Origin: UBA2287 sp964479665
Lineage (GTDB): Bacteria > Bacteroidota > Bacteroidia > Bacteroidales > Tenuifilaceae
DNA: 64,000 nt
Reading direction: 5' to 3'
NCBI GenBank assembly: GCA_964479665.1
Contig: CAYZNN010000011.1
Location: forward strand, 24,999-88,998
Shown here piece by piece: positions 35,570 through 45,659 of the stretch (the first letter of the stretch is position 1; each line of letters starts with the position of its first letter). The notes under the pieces are model-generated. The model saw nothing but the letters and a program-made list of their open reading frames with translations, was not told the origin of the DNA and searched no databases. A program made the translations under genes and the position numbers.

Positions 35570-36867
35570 AGAAGTTGCAGCAGCAGCTCCATTCTTGCAC
35601 CTCTCGAACCCTTCAAAAGGATTGTTTTGTTTTGCTGGGGATTGGTAGTTACAAACTCCTTTAGTTCATCTGTTGATTCGAAGTGCAGGGAGTTTTGAAA
35701 ATTCTTGGGGTAATCGCTCCCAACTAAATACACTCCTTCAAAACCTTTACTAACTGCTAATGTGGCAATTCTGTAATGCTCCTCGGTTGAGTATGCCCCC
35801 AGTTCGAGCATTTTGCCTAGTATAGCCACTTTGGGTCGGTTGCTTTTAAAAAGAGCAAAACTCTCTATTGCAGCTTCCATGCTGGTGGGGTTTGCGTTGT
35901 ATGCATCGAGCACTATTGTATTTAGTCTTGTTTCAACAATTTGCGAACGGCTATTGGTGGGGATGTACGATTCGATGCTTTTAACAATTGTATCAGGTTC
36001 GATACCAAAATGGCGACCAATAGTCCACGCGGCTAAAATGTTTTCAACATTGTAAGTGCCTGTTAATTGAGTGCTAATTGTGAAAGGGCTACCGTTTTCC
36101 TCCAACTTTAGAACCAAAAATGTACCCTGGTCGGATATCACCTTCGCATTCTGCAGACCTGTACTGTATGCAATGGCATTACTTTTTAGTCCAAAATATT
36201 CAATTTTCTCTGAGAGGATGGGGTTCTCTGAATTGTAGAATACTGTTGAATTGTTTCTGCTAGCAAAAGCATACAGTTCGGTCTTGGCTTTAATTACCCC
36301 TTCAATGGAACCAAACCCCTCGAGGTGGGCTTTCCCAATATTGGTAATTAATCCGATGGTTGGTTTGCAAATGCTGCAAAGGGTTGCAATTTCACCTACA
36401 TGGTTAGCTCCCATTTCAATTACTGCAATTTGGTGATTTGGGATTATTGAAAGCACCGAAAGGGGTACCCCAATGTGGTTATTCAAATTCCCTTTGGTTG
36501 CGAAAGTATTGTACTTGCTTGCCAGCACGGTGCTAATTAGCTCCTTACTGGTTGTTTTACCGTTGCTTCCGGTTAGCCCAATAATTGGAATTTTCAAATT
36601 GGCCCTATGGTGTTGAGCCAAATTTTGCAGAAATTCCAATGTATTGGTTGTAAAAATACACTTTGGGTTATTTTTAAATTCACTTCTACTTATAATGGCA
36701 GCCTTGGCCCCTTTGTCGAGGGCTTCAAGAGCAAAGTCGTTACCATCGAAATTATCGCCTTTCAAGGCTACAAAAATATCGTTGGGTTTTATTGCCCGGC
36801 TATCGGTTGTAATTTTATACCCCGAAATAACTAAATCATAAACGGATTCAATGCTTCGATTGGTCAT
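35566..36867 (-). CDS. murF: UDP-N-acetylmuramoyl-tripeptide--D-alanyl-D-alanine ligase
   Basis: 433 aa Mur ligase. N-terminal domain (YKITTDSRAIKPNDIFVALK), central ATPase with P-loop GLTGSNGKTTSKELI and the Mg-ligand region AVIEMGANHVGEI, and C-terminal domain with VLDAYNANPTSMEAAI and AILGKMLELG. Adds D-Ala-D-Ala to the peptidoglycan precursor in the cytoplasm. Standard family length. It lies downstream of gldJ on the same strand but separated from it by a terminator. Confidence 0.95.
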   Translation of the reverse strand: MTNRSIESVYDLVISGYKITTDSRAIKPNDIFVALKGDNFDGNDFALEALDKGAKAAIISRSEFKNNPKCIFTTNTLEFLQNLAQHHRANLKIPIIGLTGSNGKTTSKELISTVLASKYNTFATKGNLNNHIGVPLSVLSIIPNHQIAVIEMGANHVGEIATLCSICKPTIGLITNIGKAHLEGFGSIEGVIKAKTELYAFASRNNSTVFYNSENPILSEKIEYFGLKSNAIAYSTGLQNAKVISDQGTFLVLKLEENGSPFTISTQLTGTYNVENILAAWTIGRHFGIEPDTIVKSIESYIPTNSRSQIVETRLNTIVLDAYNANPTSMEAAIESFALFKSNRPKVAILGKMLELGAYSTEEHYRIATLAVSKGFEGVYLVGSDYPKNFQNSLHFESTDELKEFVTTNPQQNKTILLKGSRGARMELLLQLL

Positions 36868-36884
36868 GGCAGCTAGCGTAATTT

Positions 36885-36917
36885 AAAAAAGGCCTCAAGA
36901 TACTGAGGCCTTTTTTA
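36885..36917 (-). terminator. Intrinsic terminator after gldJ
   Basis: Near-perfect hairpin (AAAAAAGGCCTCA / TGAGGCCTTTTTT) in the gap between gldJ and murF, symmetrical enough to work in both directions. Confidence 0.8.
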
Positions 36918-36934
36918 AATATTTAAAGTTAATT

Positions 36935-38449
36935 CTATCTATTTCCAGAGGATTGAGAGCCTACCGCTTCCATTGCACAACGGAAACCAAGGTCGCTTTG
37001 CGAAGAGGCTTCGTCGAGGAACCTGCGGGTGCCAGGGCTTAACCAGTATGCACGGTCGCGCCACGATCCGCCTTTGTATACACGAACCCTGTCGTTTACT
37101 AGGGTGGTCATTCCATCGTTGGGCCTGTCGCCACGGGTGCTTTCACCCTGATAGTACATCTTATCAGATGTTATGCCGTATTCGTTGGTTCCCTCCCAAT
37201 TTTCTACGCTCGATGCCAAGTCACCATCTTTGTAGTTAATATAGTAAGCCTTGTTGTAATTTCTTCTGTTGGCAGTTTCCTCGGGCGAAACGTCTCTGTA
37301 GCGCATTCTTCCTAGGCTGTCAACATTTTTAACAGTACCATCGGGGTTCAGGTCGAGAGCTTTGAAAACATTGCCTCTAAATGGGCGGAATTCGTCCACA
37401 TCTTGGAAAGTCAATGGGCGGTATACGTCGAGAACCCACTCGTTTACATTTCCTGCCATGCAGTATAGTCCATAATCGTTAGGCCAGTATGATTTGACGG
37501 GTGCCGGTATGGGTTCTTTGTCGTTCAAATTACCTGCAACACCCATGTAGTCGCCTCGTCCGCGAACAAAGTTAGCCATCATTTGCCCACGGTTTTTCGA
37601 TGAGCTATTTCTAACGTTGTGTCCACTCCAAGGGTAGAGTTTGCGCTCTACCATTCGTTCGTCGTAAGTGTTGCCAATCAGGCCCGATGCTGCAAATTCC
37701 CATTCGGCCTCGGTTGGGAGGCGGTACTTGGGAAGTAAAATGCCATCTTCAAAGGTTATCCGTCTGCCCTCGGTTTCACCAGGCTTAAGGCTTTGCTTGT
37801 TTTTCCTAACGGAGGCTTCGTATTTACCTAGCAGGTAAGCGTCGGTATTGAAATTTTGTTCGTCTTTTTGTTGCAGATCGAGATTGAGGTAGCCTTCCTG
37901 TACAAGAAGCATTTCGTTTACCCTATCGGTTCTCCATAGGCAGTAATCGTTGGCTTGCAGCCAATTAACACCAACAACTGGGAAGTCGTTGTATGCTGGG
38001 TGTCGGAAATAGTTGGTTACATATGGGTCATTAAAACCTAATGGGCTTCTCCATACCAATGTATCGGGAAGGGCATTTTTGTATACCTGTGGATAGGTAA
38101 CTAATACGCGCCTTAACCAGTATAAGTATTCGCGGTAGTCCACATTCCGAACCTCAGTTTCGTCCATGTAGAATGAGGCAACAGTAACCCTGCGGCTAAC
38201 GTTGTTCCAATCGTACATAACATCCTGCTCAACGCGTCCCATGATAAATGTACCACCTTCAATGAATACAAGTCCTGGCCCTCCTTTTGGGGTATAGTCG
38301 GTTACAACTTCAAAACCGCCCGAATTGGGGTCGTTGTAACTCCAGCCGGTTGTTTGTGAAACATTCTTGCCTCCACCAAACATTTTGCAAGAGGAGAGGG
38401 CTGTAATGGCTACAGCAACCAAAATGATATTCTTGTACTTCAAACTCAT
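36935..38449 (-). CDS. gldJ: Gliding/T9SS lipoprotein GldJ
   Basis: 504 aa from ATG 38449; the frame also has an ATG at 38476, but that is only ~15 nt from the -7 box. Lipobox ITALSSCKMF. Residues ~60-490 form an FGE-sulfatase (SUMF1) fold without catalytic cysteines: LVFIEGGTFIMG, FYMDETEVRNVDYREYLYWL, YRLPTEAEWEFAASG, MAGNVNEWVLDVY and a C-terminal YKGGSWRDRAYW. The opening TTGWSYNDPNSGGFEV identifies GldJ rather than GldK. GldJ is an outer-membrane lipoprotein needed for T9SS stability and gliding in Flavobacterium. The sprF-like and porU genes are adjacent. Confidence 0.88.
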   Translation of the reverse strand: MSLKYKNIILVAVAITALSSCKMFGGGKNVSQTTGWSYNDPNSGGFEVVTDYTPKGGPGLVFIEGGTFIMGRVEQDVMYDWNNVSRRVTVASFYMDETEVRNVDYREYLYWLRRVLVTYPQVYKNALPDTLVWRSPLGFNDPYVTNYFRHPAYNDFPVVGVNWLQANDYCLWRTDRVNEMLLVQEGYLNLDLQQKDEQNFNTDAYLLGKYEASVRKNKQSLKPGETEGRRITFEDGILLPKYRLPTEAEWEFAASGLIGNTYDERMVERKLYPWSGHNVRNSSSKNRGQMMANFVRGRGDYMGVAGNLNDKEPIPAPVKSYWPNDYGLYCMAGNVNEWVLDVYRPLTFQDVDEFRPFRGNVFKALDLNPDGTVKNVDSLGRMRYRDVSPEETANRRNYNKAYYINYKDGDLASSVENWEGTNEYGITSDKMYYQGESTRGDRPNDGMTTLVNDRVRVYKGGSWRDRAYWLSPGTRRFLDEASSQSDLGFRCAMEAVGSQSSGNR

Positions 38450-38490
38450 AGCTGATATGTTTTTCCTTGTTTTCAACTGATTTGCAACTT

Positions 38491-38498
38491 CAAATATA
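38491..38498 (-). promoter_or_regulatory. -7 box of the gldJ promoter
   Basis: The minus strand reads TATATTTG, an exact TAnnTTTG match, 42 nt before the chosen gldJ ATG at 38449. Confidence 0.55.
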
Positions 38499-38538
38499 GA
38501 AAGAAATGTTATTAATTCAACTTACATAACGAAAAAAA

Positions 38539-39537
38539 CTAAAATTTAGGATTTATTAAGTGCCTTATTTTTTTCCTCGACCTTACTTTATACTCAAAAT
38601 TCTTTCCAAAGGTTACCTCATGGGTAGAAGTTTTTATTCCTCGAAAACCTCCAAACAGCAAACTAAAATCGTAACTGTAGCCAATTCGGTATTCGTCGGT
38701 ATAGTATCCAGCAAGTACAATAAACTTAGTGCTTGTAAACTGTGGGTTTTCTCTAATCCATGCCCCTACTATCAACTCATTTCGCATAATATAGCAACCT
38801 AAATTAATTTGATGAAATCCATCTTGGTTTACGTAAATAATATTGGGCGATATAGTAAGGGTGTTTCTTAAAATATATCGCTTATACAGGCCAATGTCGC
38901 ACCCCAAATGTGCAGTGTACCTTCGGGGGAGTTTAGATTTAAACCCACTTACATCCAGTTCGGTGGGTTGAAATATATGATGCATAGCAAAGCCACCGTA
39001 AAAAATATCCCATTGGCCAGCTACACCTGCAGCAATGTCGGCAAAAATACGGCTTGTTCCCAGAGCGCTGACCCCGCCAACAAGTTCGCCGGTATGGTCT
39101 ATCATATCGGGAAACACCAGCTTGCTGGTGTTTGTTGTTTTGTAAACTCCACCTATTTGAATTCCTCCTCTGACCTGTGCGTTGTAGGCTACCTCAGCAG
39201 TGTATGAATATAATGCATCGAAGGTCATGCGGTTAAATACTCCATGATCCTGTACATCGTTAATAATCATGAGGCCAAATCCGCTTTTTTTCGAAATGGA
39301 ATACCGATCGTAATTTACAACATAGGTTGCATATGGTGTTTGGCCTTGCAGCCACTGATTACGGTATGATAGTGAAAGCCTAGCGTAGTTTGGATTGCCT
39401 GTGAACGCCGGATTTAAATACATTTGGTTTGAGTAAAACTGGGAGAAACTAAGGTCCTGTCCGTTTAGTTTTATTAAACAGGTGAGTGAAATAGCGAATA
39501 GTAGTATGCTTCTTTTTTTGTTTGAATTAAAAATCAT
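38539..39537 (-). CDS. PorP/SprF family T9SS outer-membrane protein
   Basis: 332 aa with a signal peptide (~1-26). The N-terminus DLSFSQFYSNQMYLNPAFTG is the diagnostic PorP/SprF start, followed by a beta-barrel rich in aromatic alternation (RLSLSYRNQW, SGFGLMIINDVQDHG). Family members couple to PorE- or SprB-like partners and help export or anchor T9SS clients. It is upstream of gldJ on the same strand. Confidence 0.9.
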   Translation of the reverse strand: MIFNSNKKRSILLFAISLTCLIKLNGQDLSFSQFYSNQMYLNPAFTGNPNYARLSLSYRNQWLQGQTPYATYVVNYDRYSISKKSGFGLMIINDVQDHGVFNRMTFDALYSYTAEVAYNAQVRGGIQIGGVYKTTNTSKLVFPDMIDHTGELVGGVSALGTSRIFADIAAGVAGQWDIFYGGFAMHHIFQPTELDVSGFKSKLPRRYTAHLGCDIGLYKRYILRNTLTISPNIIYVNQDGFHQINLGCYIMRNELIVGAWIRENPQFTSTKFIVLAGYYTDEYRIGYSYDFSLLFGGFRGIKTSTHEVTFGKNFEYKVRSRKKIRHLINPKF

Positions 39538-39703
39538 GAGAGAAACATCAGGCTATTATCAAAATAAAAACAATTAGATTGCGTTAGTTAAGGGCAAAAT
39601 TTAGTGTTGCAAGTTAAACTTCAAAAAGTGTAGTTTGTTGTTTAAATAATATGGGATTTAAAGGTAGTACAAAAGTTTTGTTTATTTGCAAATAAAAAAT
39701 GAA

Positions 39704-42700
39704 ATGCTAAGATTTTTCCTTACTACAACTATAATTCTGCTTTTTGGGAATATCGTTTTCGCCCAGCAATATGAGGAAACTCTGAAGTGGCCTCGGAATA
39801 AAGACAACGAGAAATCGCAACAGGTAGCTACTTCGAATGTGGAATTATATTTGCGATTCGAGGGGGCTTTTTACCCCAATGCAGAAGCAATGATACCGCA
39901 TTTCTATAAAACCTACCCCATTTCAAATGCAATTACCCAAAAGGATGAAGTAAGGGTTCAATTTAACCTTGAGAAGTATGAGGATTTAAGTAACGATGAA
40001 CTTTTGCTTTTAAAAGATACTGACCCCGTTTGGTTGGCTTTAGAACCCTCGTACGATGTGTTTGGAGAGAGGGGGCGAAGTATGTTAATGATTACTGTTC
40101 CAGGCATTAGGCGAAATAAGTCAACCGGAAAAATTCAAAAGTTGATCACCTTCAGTTTTTCCATTAACGAAAATCAATCAGTTTCTAAGAAATCCTCCAT
40201 TGCACTTCCAGCCTTAACCTCGGTTTTGGGGCAGGGTGAATGGTATAAAGTTTCTGTAAGCAAAACGGGTATTTACCGCATTACCTATGCCGAATTACAA
40301 AGCATGGGACTTTCGAACTTGCAGAGTGTTTCAGTTTGGGGGCATGGAGGAAAGCATTTGTCGTTCTGGAATAATCAGCCATCGCCCGATGACTTAATTC
40401 AAATTCCTATATGGGTTGAAACCGGTAACGATGGCGTGTTTAATCAGGGCGATTACATTCTGTTTTTTGCCGAAGGCCCTGTTACATGGGCATATAATTC
40501 CCAGCTGAGAATGCTTACGCATAGCGTTCATGGCTATTCCCCAAAAATAAGCTACTTTGTAACAACTAGCCATTCAAACCCTTTGCGAGTTCAACAGCAG
40601 CCGCCTATAACAACCGCTCCAACAAAGATAAGTTCCTCATTCGATGCGCTGGTTTATTTCGAAAGGAACGATACCAATCTAATCAAGTCGGGTAGGCAAT
40701 GGTTTGGCGAGTCGTTCGATGTTTTTACCAATCGGAACTTTAATACAGGACTTTCGAACCCGGTTGTGGGCGACACCATAAGGGTAAATATTCAAACAGC
40801 TGCCCGATCGGGTACTGCCAGTTCCTACACACTAAGGCTCAACGGAAACAGTATGGGAAGTATTCCCCATACTTCAGTGAACCTTTCTGCCGATTACTCC
40901 AATTTTGTTTCACTAACAAATAGAACCTTTACCGCACTATTACCTTCGGGCCAGGCACAGCTCGAATTGCAGTTTAACAAACCATCACCTACAGCAAAGG
41001 GTTGGCTCGATTACATTACAGTTAATGCCCGACAGAACCTTCAGGTCTCTACATCGCAACTGCATTTTCGCGATGTGAGAACAGTTGGTGCAGGAGACAT
41101 TTCCGAATTTAGTATTAATACTACCTTGAACGATATTGCTGTATGGGAGGTTACCAGTATTTTTCAGCCTCGCAGGCTTAGCATTAGTTCCATTTCGAAC
41201 GGAGTCAGTTTCAGAGATGAAACCAGCTCAATTAAAGAATACGTGGTATTTACTCCTTCGCAAGCCTTTGCCGTTGAAATGGTTGGTTCAGTCCCAAATC
41301 AGAATATCCATGCACAACTACCACCCCAGATGGTTATTGTTGCTCATCCAAATTTTTTAACGCATGCTCAGGATCTTGCCCAAATCCATAGCGAAAATAG
41401 CGGTTTAGTTTCGCTTGTTGTAACTACTGAGCAGGTTTACAACGAATTTTCGGGGGGAAATGCCGATGTGAGTGCCATACGCAATATGATGCGTATGTTT
41501 TACCAGAGATCTACCAACGAGGAGGATAAGCCCAAATACCTCTTGCTCTTTGGCGATGGGTCGTACGATAACTTAAGCCAAAATGTATCAAATACCAATT
41601 ACATACCTACATTTCAGTCGGCTAACTCCATAAATGGTGGTGCTTCATTTGTAACCGACGACTTTTTTGGATTGCTCGATTTGAATGAGGGTGAGGCAAC
41701 AGGGCTGATGGACATTGGGGTAGGGCGCATTCCCGCATCGTCGCATTCCGATGCCGATGCCGCCATTGCCAAAATTCAAAGTTACCTATCGCCCTCGTCG
41801 TTTGGGAGCTGGCATAATGTGCTTTCTTTTATGGCCGACGACCAGGATGGCAATGAGCACATGCGCCAAGCCGATGACATAGCAAAATTTGTTGAAAACA
41901 ATTACCCACAGTACAATATCGAAAAAATATACTTCGATGCCTACCCTCAGATTACAACCGCTCAGGGGCACAGGTACCCCGATATAACCAACGCAATAAA
42001 TAACAGGGCCAATTTGGGTGCGCTTATTATGAATTATACCGGACATGCGAATGCACGGTGGTTAGCTCACGAAAAAGTTCTTATGGTGACCGACATCCAG
42101 TCGTGGAGAAATTTCAATCGTTTGCCTTTGTTTATTACTGCTACATGCGAGTATAGCCGTTTCGATGATTTTAGTTTAAAGTCGGCTGGCGAACACGTAC
42201 TGTTTTCGCCTAAGGGCGGTGGAATTGCCTTGGTTTCTACAACCAGGGTTGTGTATTCGTATCCAAACTTCATTTTGAACCAGAATTTTTTTCAAACCGT
42301 ATTTAGTAGAAATGCTCAGGAACTCGATACACCATGGGGAGGTTATTACACCCTTGGCGAAGTGGTTCGTTTGACAAAAAACTTAACCGGTGGCGACAAT
42401 AAGAGAAGTTTTATGCTTTTGGGCGACCCCGCCCTGAGGCTCCACTATTCCACAGGCCGGATGGATATTAGTGAAATAAATTCAAATCCCATTTCGGTGC
42501 AGTTCGATACCCTAAAGGCTCTCGATAGGATTGAAGTTAAGGGTGTTGCGCAGGCAAGTAGAAATGCCACAATTGAAAATGGTGAGGCGAAGATAACTCT
42601 GTTCGATAAGGAACGTACTGTTACAACGTTAACTAACGATGGCGGAAATCCTTTCACTTTCAAAACGCGAGAGAATGTGATTTACAAGGGTCGGTCGAGT

Positions 42701-43528
42701 GTGATTGATGGGCAATTCCGAGCAGAATTTATAATTCCTAAGGATATTAATTACGGTTTTGGCAAGGGCCGCTTCAGCATGTATGCTACTAACGGTGCGG
42801 TTGCATCAAACGGATTTTTTGAGGAATTCATTGTTGGAGGCATAAGCACCAACCCAATAAACGATACCGAAGGCCCATTGATAAATATATTTATGAACGA
42901 TAGCAAGTTTGTTTCGGGTGGCACTACCGACCCCAATCCCAAACTTCTGGTTATGCTAACCGACAGCTCGGGGATAAACACTACGGGAATTGGCATTGGT
43001 CACGACCTTACAGCTACTATTTCAGGCGCTACTACTAGAACCGTTATTCTTAACGAGCATTACCAGGCCGATGTAGATAATTTCAGAAGCGGTAAAGCCC
43101 AGTTTCAACTAATTAATCTCGAAAAGGGAACCCATACAGTTAGGGTTAAGGCATGGGATGTTTTTAATAATAGTTCCGAAGCCGAAATCGATTTTGTTGT
43201 TCGTTCCGACGAAAAGTTAGAATTAACTCACGTTTTAAACTATCCCAATCCGTTTACTTACAATACCGCTTTCTTTTTTGAGCATAACCAGCCATTCGAA
43301 AGCATGGATGTTTCCATTCAAATATTCAGCCCTTCAGGAAAAATTGTAAAAACCATTAACCAACCTACGGTAGCAAATAATGGCTACCGAATAGGCCCGA
43401 TACCATGGGATGGGCTCGATGATTTTGGCGACCGAATAGGTAGGGGAGTATACTTCTATCGTCTGCGTGTGCGCTTATCGAATGGAAAGTACGCCGAAGC
43501 GTACCAAAAGTTGGTAATACTGAAATAG
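39704..43528 (+). CDS. porU: T9SS signal peptidase/sortase PorU
   Basis: 1,274 aa from ATG 39704; a TTG at 39686 precedes the signal peptide MLRFFLTTTIILLFGNIVFA. The long beta-rich N-terminal half leads into a gingipain-type C25 cysteine peptidase domain (~540-910): YLLLFGDGSYDN, the His in NYTGHANARWLAHE (~777) and the Cys in ITATCEYSRF (~814). An Ig-like domain and a C-terminal CTD follow (VLNYPNPFTYNTAFFFEHN, GVYFYRLRVR). PorU removes the CTD signal from secreted proteins and attaches them to lipopolysaccharide. It is in an operon with porV. Confidence 0.93.
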   Translation: MLRFFLTTTIILLFGNIVFAQQYEETLKWPRNKDNEKSQQVATSNVELYLRFEGAFYPNAEAMIPHFYKTYPISNAITQKDEVRVQFNLEKYEDLSNDELLLLKDTDPVWLALEPSYDVFGERGRSMLMITVPGIRRNKSTGKIQKLITFSFSINENQSVSKKSSIALPALTSVLGQGEWYKVSVSKTGIYRITYAELQSMGLSNLQSVSVWGHGGKHLSFWNNQPSPDDLIQIPIWVETGNDGVFNQGDYILFFAEGPVTWAYNSQLRMLTHSVHGYSPKISYFVTTSHSNPLRVQQQPPITTAPTKISSSFDALVYFERNDTNLIKSGRQWFGESFDVFTNRNFNTGLSNPVVGDTIRVNIQTAARSGTASSYTLRLNGNSMGSIPHTSVNLSADYSNFVSLTNRTFTALLPSGQAQLELQFNKPSPTAKGWLDYITVNARQNLQVSTSQLHFRDVRTVGAGDISEFSINTTLNDIAVWEVTSIFQPRRLSISSISNGVSFRDETSSIKEYVVFTPSQAFAVEMVGSVPNQNIHAQLPPQMVIVAHPNFLTHAQDLAQIHSENSGLVSLVVTTEQVYNEFSGGNADVSAIRNMMRMFYQRSTNEEDKPKYLLLFGDGSYDNLSQNVSNTNYIPTFQSANSINGGASFVTDDFFGLLDLNEGEATGLMDIGVGRIPASSHSDADAAIAKIQSYLSPSSFGSWHNVLSFMADDQDGNEHMRQADDIAKFVENNYPQYNIEKIYFDAYPQITTAQGHRYPDITNAINNRANLGALIMNYTGHANARWLAHEKVLMVTDIQSWRNFNRLPLFITATCEYSRFDDFSLKSAGEHVLFSPKGGGIALVSTTRVVYSYPNFILNQNFFQTVFSRNAQELDTPWGGYYTLGEVVRLTKNLTGGDNKRSFMLLGDPALRLHYSTGRMDISEINSNPISVQFDTLKALDRIEVKGVAQASRNATIENGEAKITLFDKERTVTTLTNDGGNPFTFKTRENVIYKGRSSVIDGQFRAEFIIPKDINYGFGKGRFSMYATNGAVASNGFFEEFIVGGISTNPINDTEGPLINIFMNDSKFVSGGTTDPNPKLLVMLTDSSGINTTGIGIGHDLTATISGATTRTVILNEHYQADVDNFRSGKAQFQLINLEKGTHTVRVKAWDVFNNSSEAEIDFVVRSDEKLELTHVLNYPNPFTYNTAFFFEHNQPFESMDVSIQIFSPSGKIVKTINQPTVANNGYRIGPIPWDGLDDFGDRIGRGVYFYRLRVRLSNGKYAEAYQKLVILK

Positions 43529-43597
43529 AGTTTGTTCTTTTTTGAAAGGAATAGTTCATGTTATTTTCTAAATTTGCCGTTTAATTGTTTAAAAATC

Positions 43598-44788
43598 ATG
43601 ATTAGTAATTTTCGTTTCCCAATTTTTCTACTTGTTTTTACAGGTTTGTTTAGTTCCTTAAGCGTTAAAGGCCAGATTGATATTGGCCAATTGGCTGGCG
43701 GTAATAACACACTCAAAGTAGCTGTGCCCTTTTTGGTAATAGCACCCGATTCGCGTGCAGGTGCAATGGGCGATGCGGGTGCCGCATCCACCCCTGATGT
43801 AAGCAGCCAGCACTGGAACCCTTCAAAGTATGCCTTTGCCGATAAGGAGTGGGGCGTTGCTCTATCCTATACACCTTGGTTAAGGAATTTAATAAACGAT
43901 ATTAACCTTACATACGTTGGGGGGTACATTAAGCTCGACAATATGCAAGCGGTTAGTGCAACTTTACTGTACTTTTCAATGGGCGATATTACCTTCACTA
44001 ACGAGCAAAATCAGGTAATGCAACAGCATAATCCCAACGAATTCGCTTTCGATGTTGCCTATTCCCGAAAGTTTGCCGATAAAATTAGCGGAGGCATTGC
44101 TTTTCGCTACATTCGCTCCGACCTTACAGGTGGCTTTTCGCAGCAAGGACAAGCCTCGGCAAAAGCAGGTAGTGCTGTAGCTGCCGACGTGTCGGCATAT
44201 TACCAAACTCCATTGAGACTAAAAGATAATAAGGCCGAATTGGCACTTGGTGCCAATATTTCAAATATTGGTTCGAAACTTTCGTACAACGATGAGAAAA
44301 AGGACTTCATACCCATTAATATGAGGCTGGGAACCCGTTTTACTTCCTGGCTCGATGAGTACAATAGCGTTTCGTTCCTAGTCGATTTTAATAAGTTGTT
44401 GGTTCCAACCCCTCCCATTCGCGATAGGGACGACCCTAGCATTATTCTATTAGGACGTGAGTCGGATGTTCCTGTACCAACAGGCATGTTCCAGTCGTTT
44501 TACGATGCTCCCGGCGGATGGAAAGAAGAGTTGCATGAAATAAGTTACGCTGTAGGACTAGAATATTGGTATTCGGGGCAGTTTGCTATTCGTGGTGGCT
44601 ATTTCGATGAACATGTGAACAAGGGTAACCGTAAGTACTTTACGCTGGGTGCCGGCCTGAAGTACAACGTTTTTAATCTCGATATTGCATACTTAATCCC
44701 ACGCACCGGACAGTCGAACCCACTAGCCAATACCTACCGCTTCTCGTTATCGTTTGAGTTTGAAAGAGCCCGTAAGGGGCGTAAATAG
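43598..44788 (+). CDS. porV: T9SS outer-membrane protein PorV (LptO)
   Basis: 396 aa from ATG 43598; the frame opens further upstream at 43532, before the signal peptide. FadL-like barrel with the family hallmark VPFLVIAPDSRAGAMGDAGA near the N-terminus and DVSSQHWNPSKYAFADKEWG after it; the C-terminus ends in strands YRFSLSFEFERA. PorV shuttles T9SS cargo from the translocon to the PorU attachment complex. 69 bp after porU, 6 bp before ispF. Confidence 0.92.
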   Translation: MISNFRFPIFLLVFTGLFSSLSVKGQIDIGQLAGGNNTLKVAVPFLVIAPDSRAGAMGDAGAASTPDVSSQHWNPSKYAFADKEWGVALSYTPWLRNLINDINLTYVGGYIKLDNMQAVSATLLYFSMGDITFTNEQNQVMQQHNPNEFAFDVAYSRKFADKISGGIAFRYIRSDLTGGFSQQGQASAKAGSAVAADVSAYYQTPLRLKDNKAELALGANISNIGSKLSYNDEKKDFIPINMRLGTRFTSWLDEYNSVSFLVDFNKLLVPTPPIRDRDDPSIILLGRESDVPVPTGMFQSFYDAPGGWKEELHEISYAVGLEYWYSGQFAIRGGYFDEHVNKGNRKYFTLGAGLKYNVFNLDIAYLIPRTGQSNPLANTYRFSLSFEFERARKGRK

Positions 44789-44794
44789 TTTACC

Positions 44795-45271
44795 ATGAGA
44801 ATTGGTATAGGATACGATGTTCATGCGCTAGCCGAAGGAAACGAACTTTGGCTTGGTGGTATTAAGGTTGAACATAGTAAGGGTGCCATAGCCCATTCCG
44901 ATGGCGATGTACTTATTCACGCCATTTGCGACGCTCTGTTAGGAGCTGCAGCACTTCGCGACATTGGGTTCCATTTTCCCGATACCAGCAACGAATTTAA
45001 GGGTATTGATAGTAAGACTTTGCTTAGGAAGGTTGCTGAACTTCTGAAAACGCATGGCTACGCCATTGTAAATATCGATTCCATAATTTGCTTGCAAAAA
45101 CCTAAAATAAAGGAATACATTCCCCTAATGCAGCAAACTCTCGAAGGGGTGCTGGGCTTGAAACCCAGAACAGTTTCCGTAAAAGCTACAACTACCGAAA
45201 AGTTAGGTTTTGTGGGAAGAGAGGAAGGTGTGTCGGCTCAAGCAGTCGTGCTACTAAATGAAATTGTTTAG
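44795..45271 (+). CDS. ispF: 2-C-methyl-D-erythritol 2,4-cyclodiphosphate synthase
   Basis: 158 aa, normal length. Metal-binding and active-site motifs: GIGYDVHAL at the start (Asp, His), HSDGDVLIHAICDALLGAAA, DIGFHFPD, and the C-terminal VSVKATTTEKLGFVGREEGV. It cyclises CDP-methylerythritol phosphate in the MEP isoprenoid pathway. Cotranscribed with porU-porV by spacing, although functionally unrelated. Confidence 0.96.
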   Translation: MRIGIGYDVHALAEGNELWLGGIKVEHSKGAIAHSDGDVLIHAICDALLGAAALRDIGFHFPDTSNEFKGIDSKTLLRKVAELLKTHGYAIVNIDSIICLQKPKIKEYIPLMQQTLEGVLGLKPRTVSVKATTTEKLGFVGREEGVSAQAVVLLNEIV

Positions 45272-45274
45272 GTT

Positions 45275-45637
45275 ATGACTAAGAAAACATTGGTGCTGGG
45301 AGCTAGCAATAAACCCGGAAGGTTTTCACTTCTTGCCTTAAAAAAGTTGGTCGAAAAGGGTGTCGAAGTGGTTGCTATTGGTTCCCGCGAGGCCATTGTT
45401 GATGGGGTTCAGATAGTAACTTACCCCATACATTACCCCGATATACACACGGTTGCACTTTATTTGAGTCGAAAAAATCAAAAAGATTATATCAACTATA
45501 TTCTACATCTTAACCCCAAACGAATAATATTCAACCCCGGCACCGAAAATCAGGAACTCTTCTTACTAGCTAAAGAGAAGGGCATTGAAGTACTTTACGA
45601 TTGCACTTTAGTAATGCTGAGTACTGGAGAATATTAG
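45275..45637 (+). CDS. CoA-binding (YccU-like) protein
   Basis: 120 aa single Rossmann CoA_binding domain: KKTLVLGASNKPGRFSLLAL at the N-terminus, VVAIGSRE, and a C-terminal NPGTENQELFLLAKEKGIEV. Family members bind CoA or act as small regulatory domains; the function is unknown. 3 bp after ispF, last gene of the porU unit, convergent with lon. Confidence 0.8.
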   Translation: MTKKTLVLGASNKPGRFSLLALKKLVEKGVEVVAIGSREAIVDGVQIVTYPIHYPDIHTVALYLSRKNQKDYINYILHLNPKRIIFNPGTENQELFLLAKEKGIEVLYDCTLVMLSTGEY

Positions 45638-45659
45638 GCCATTCTTTATGGGCAATCCT

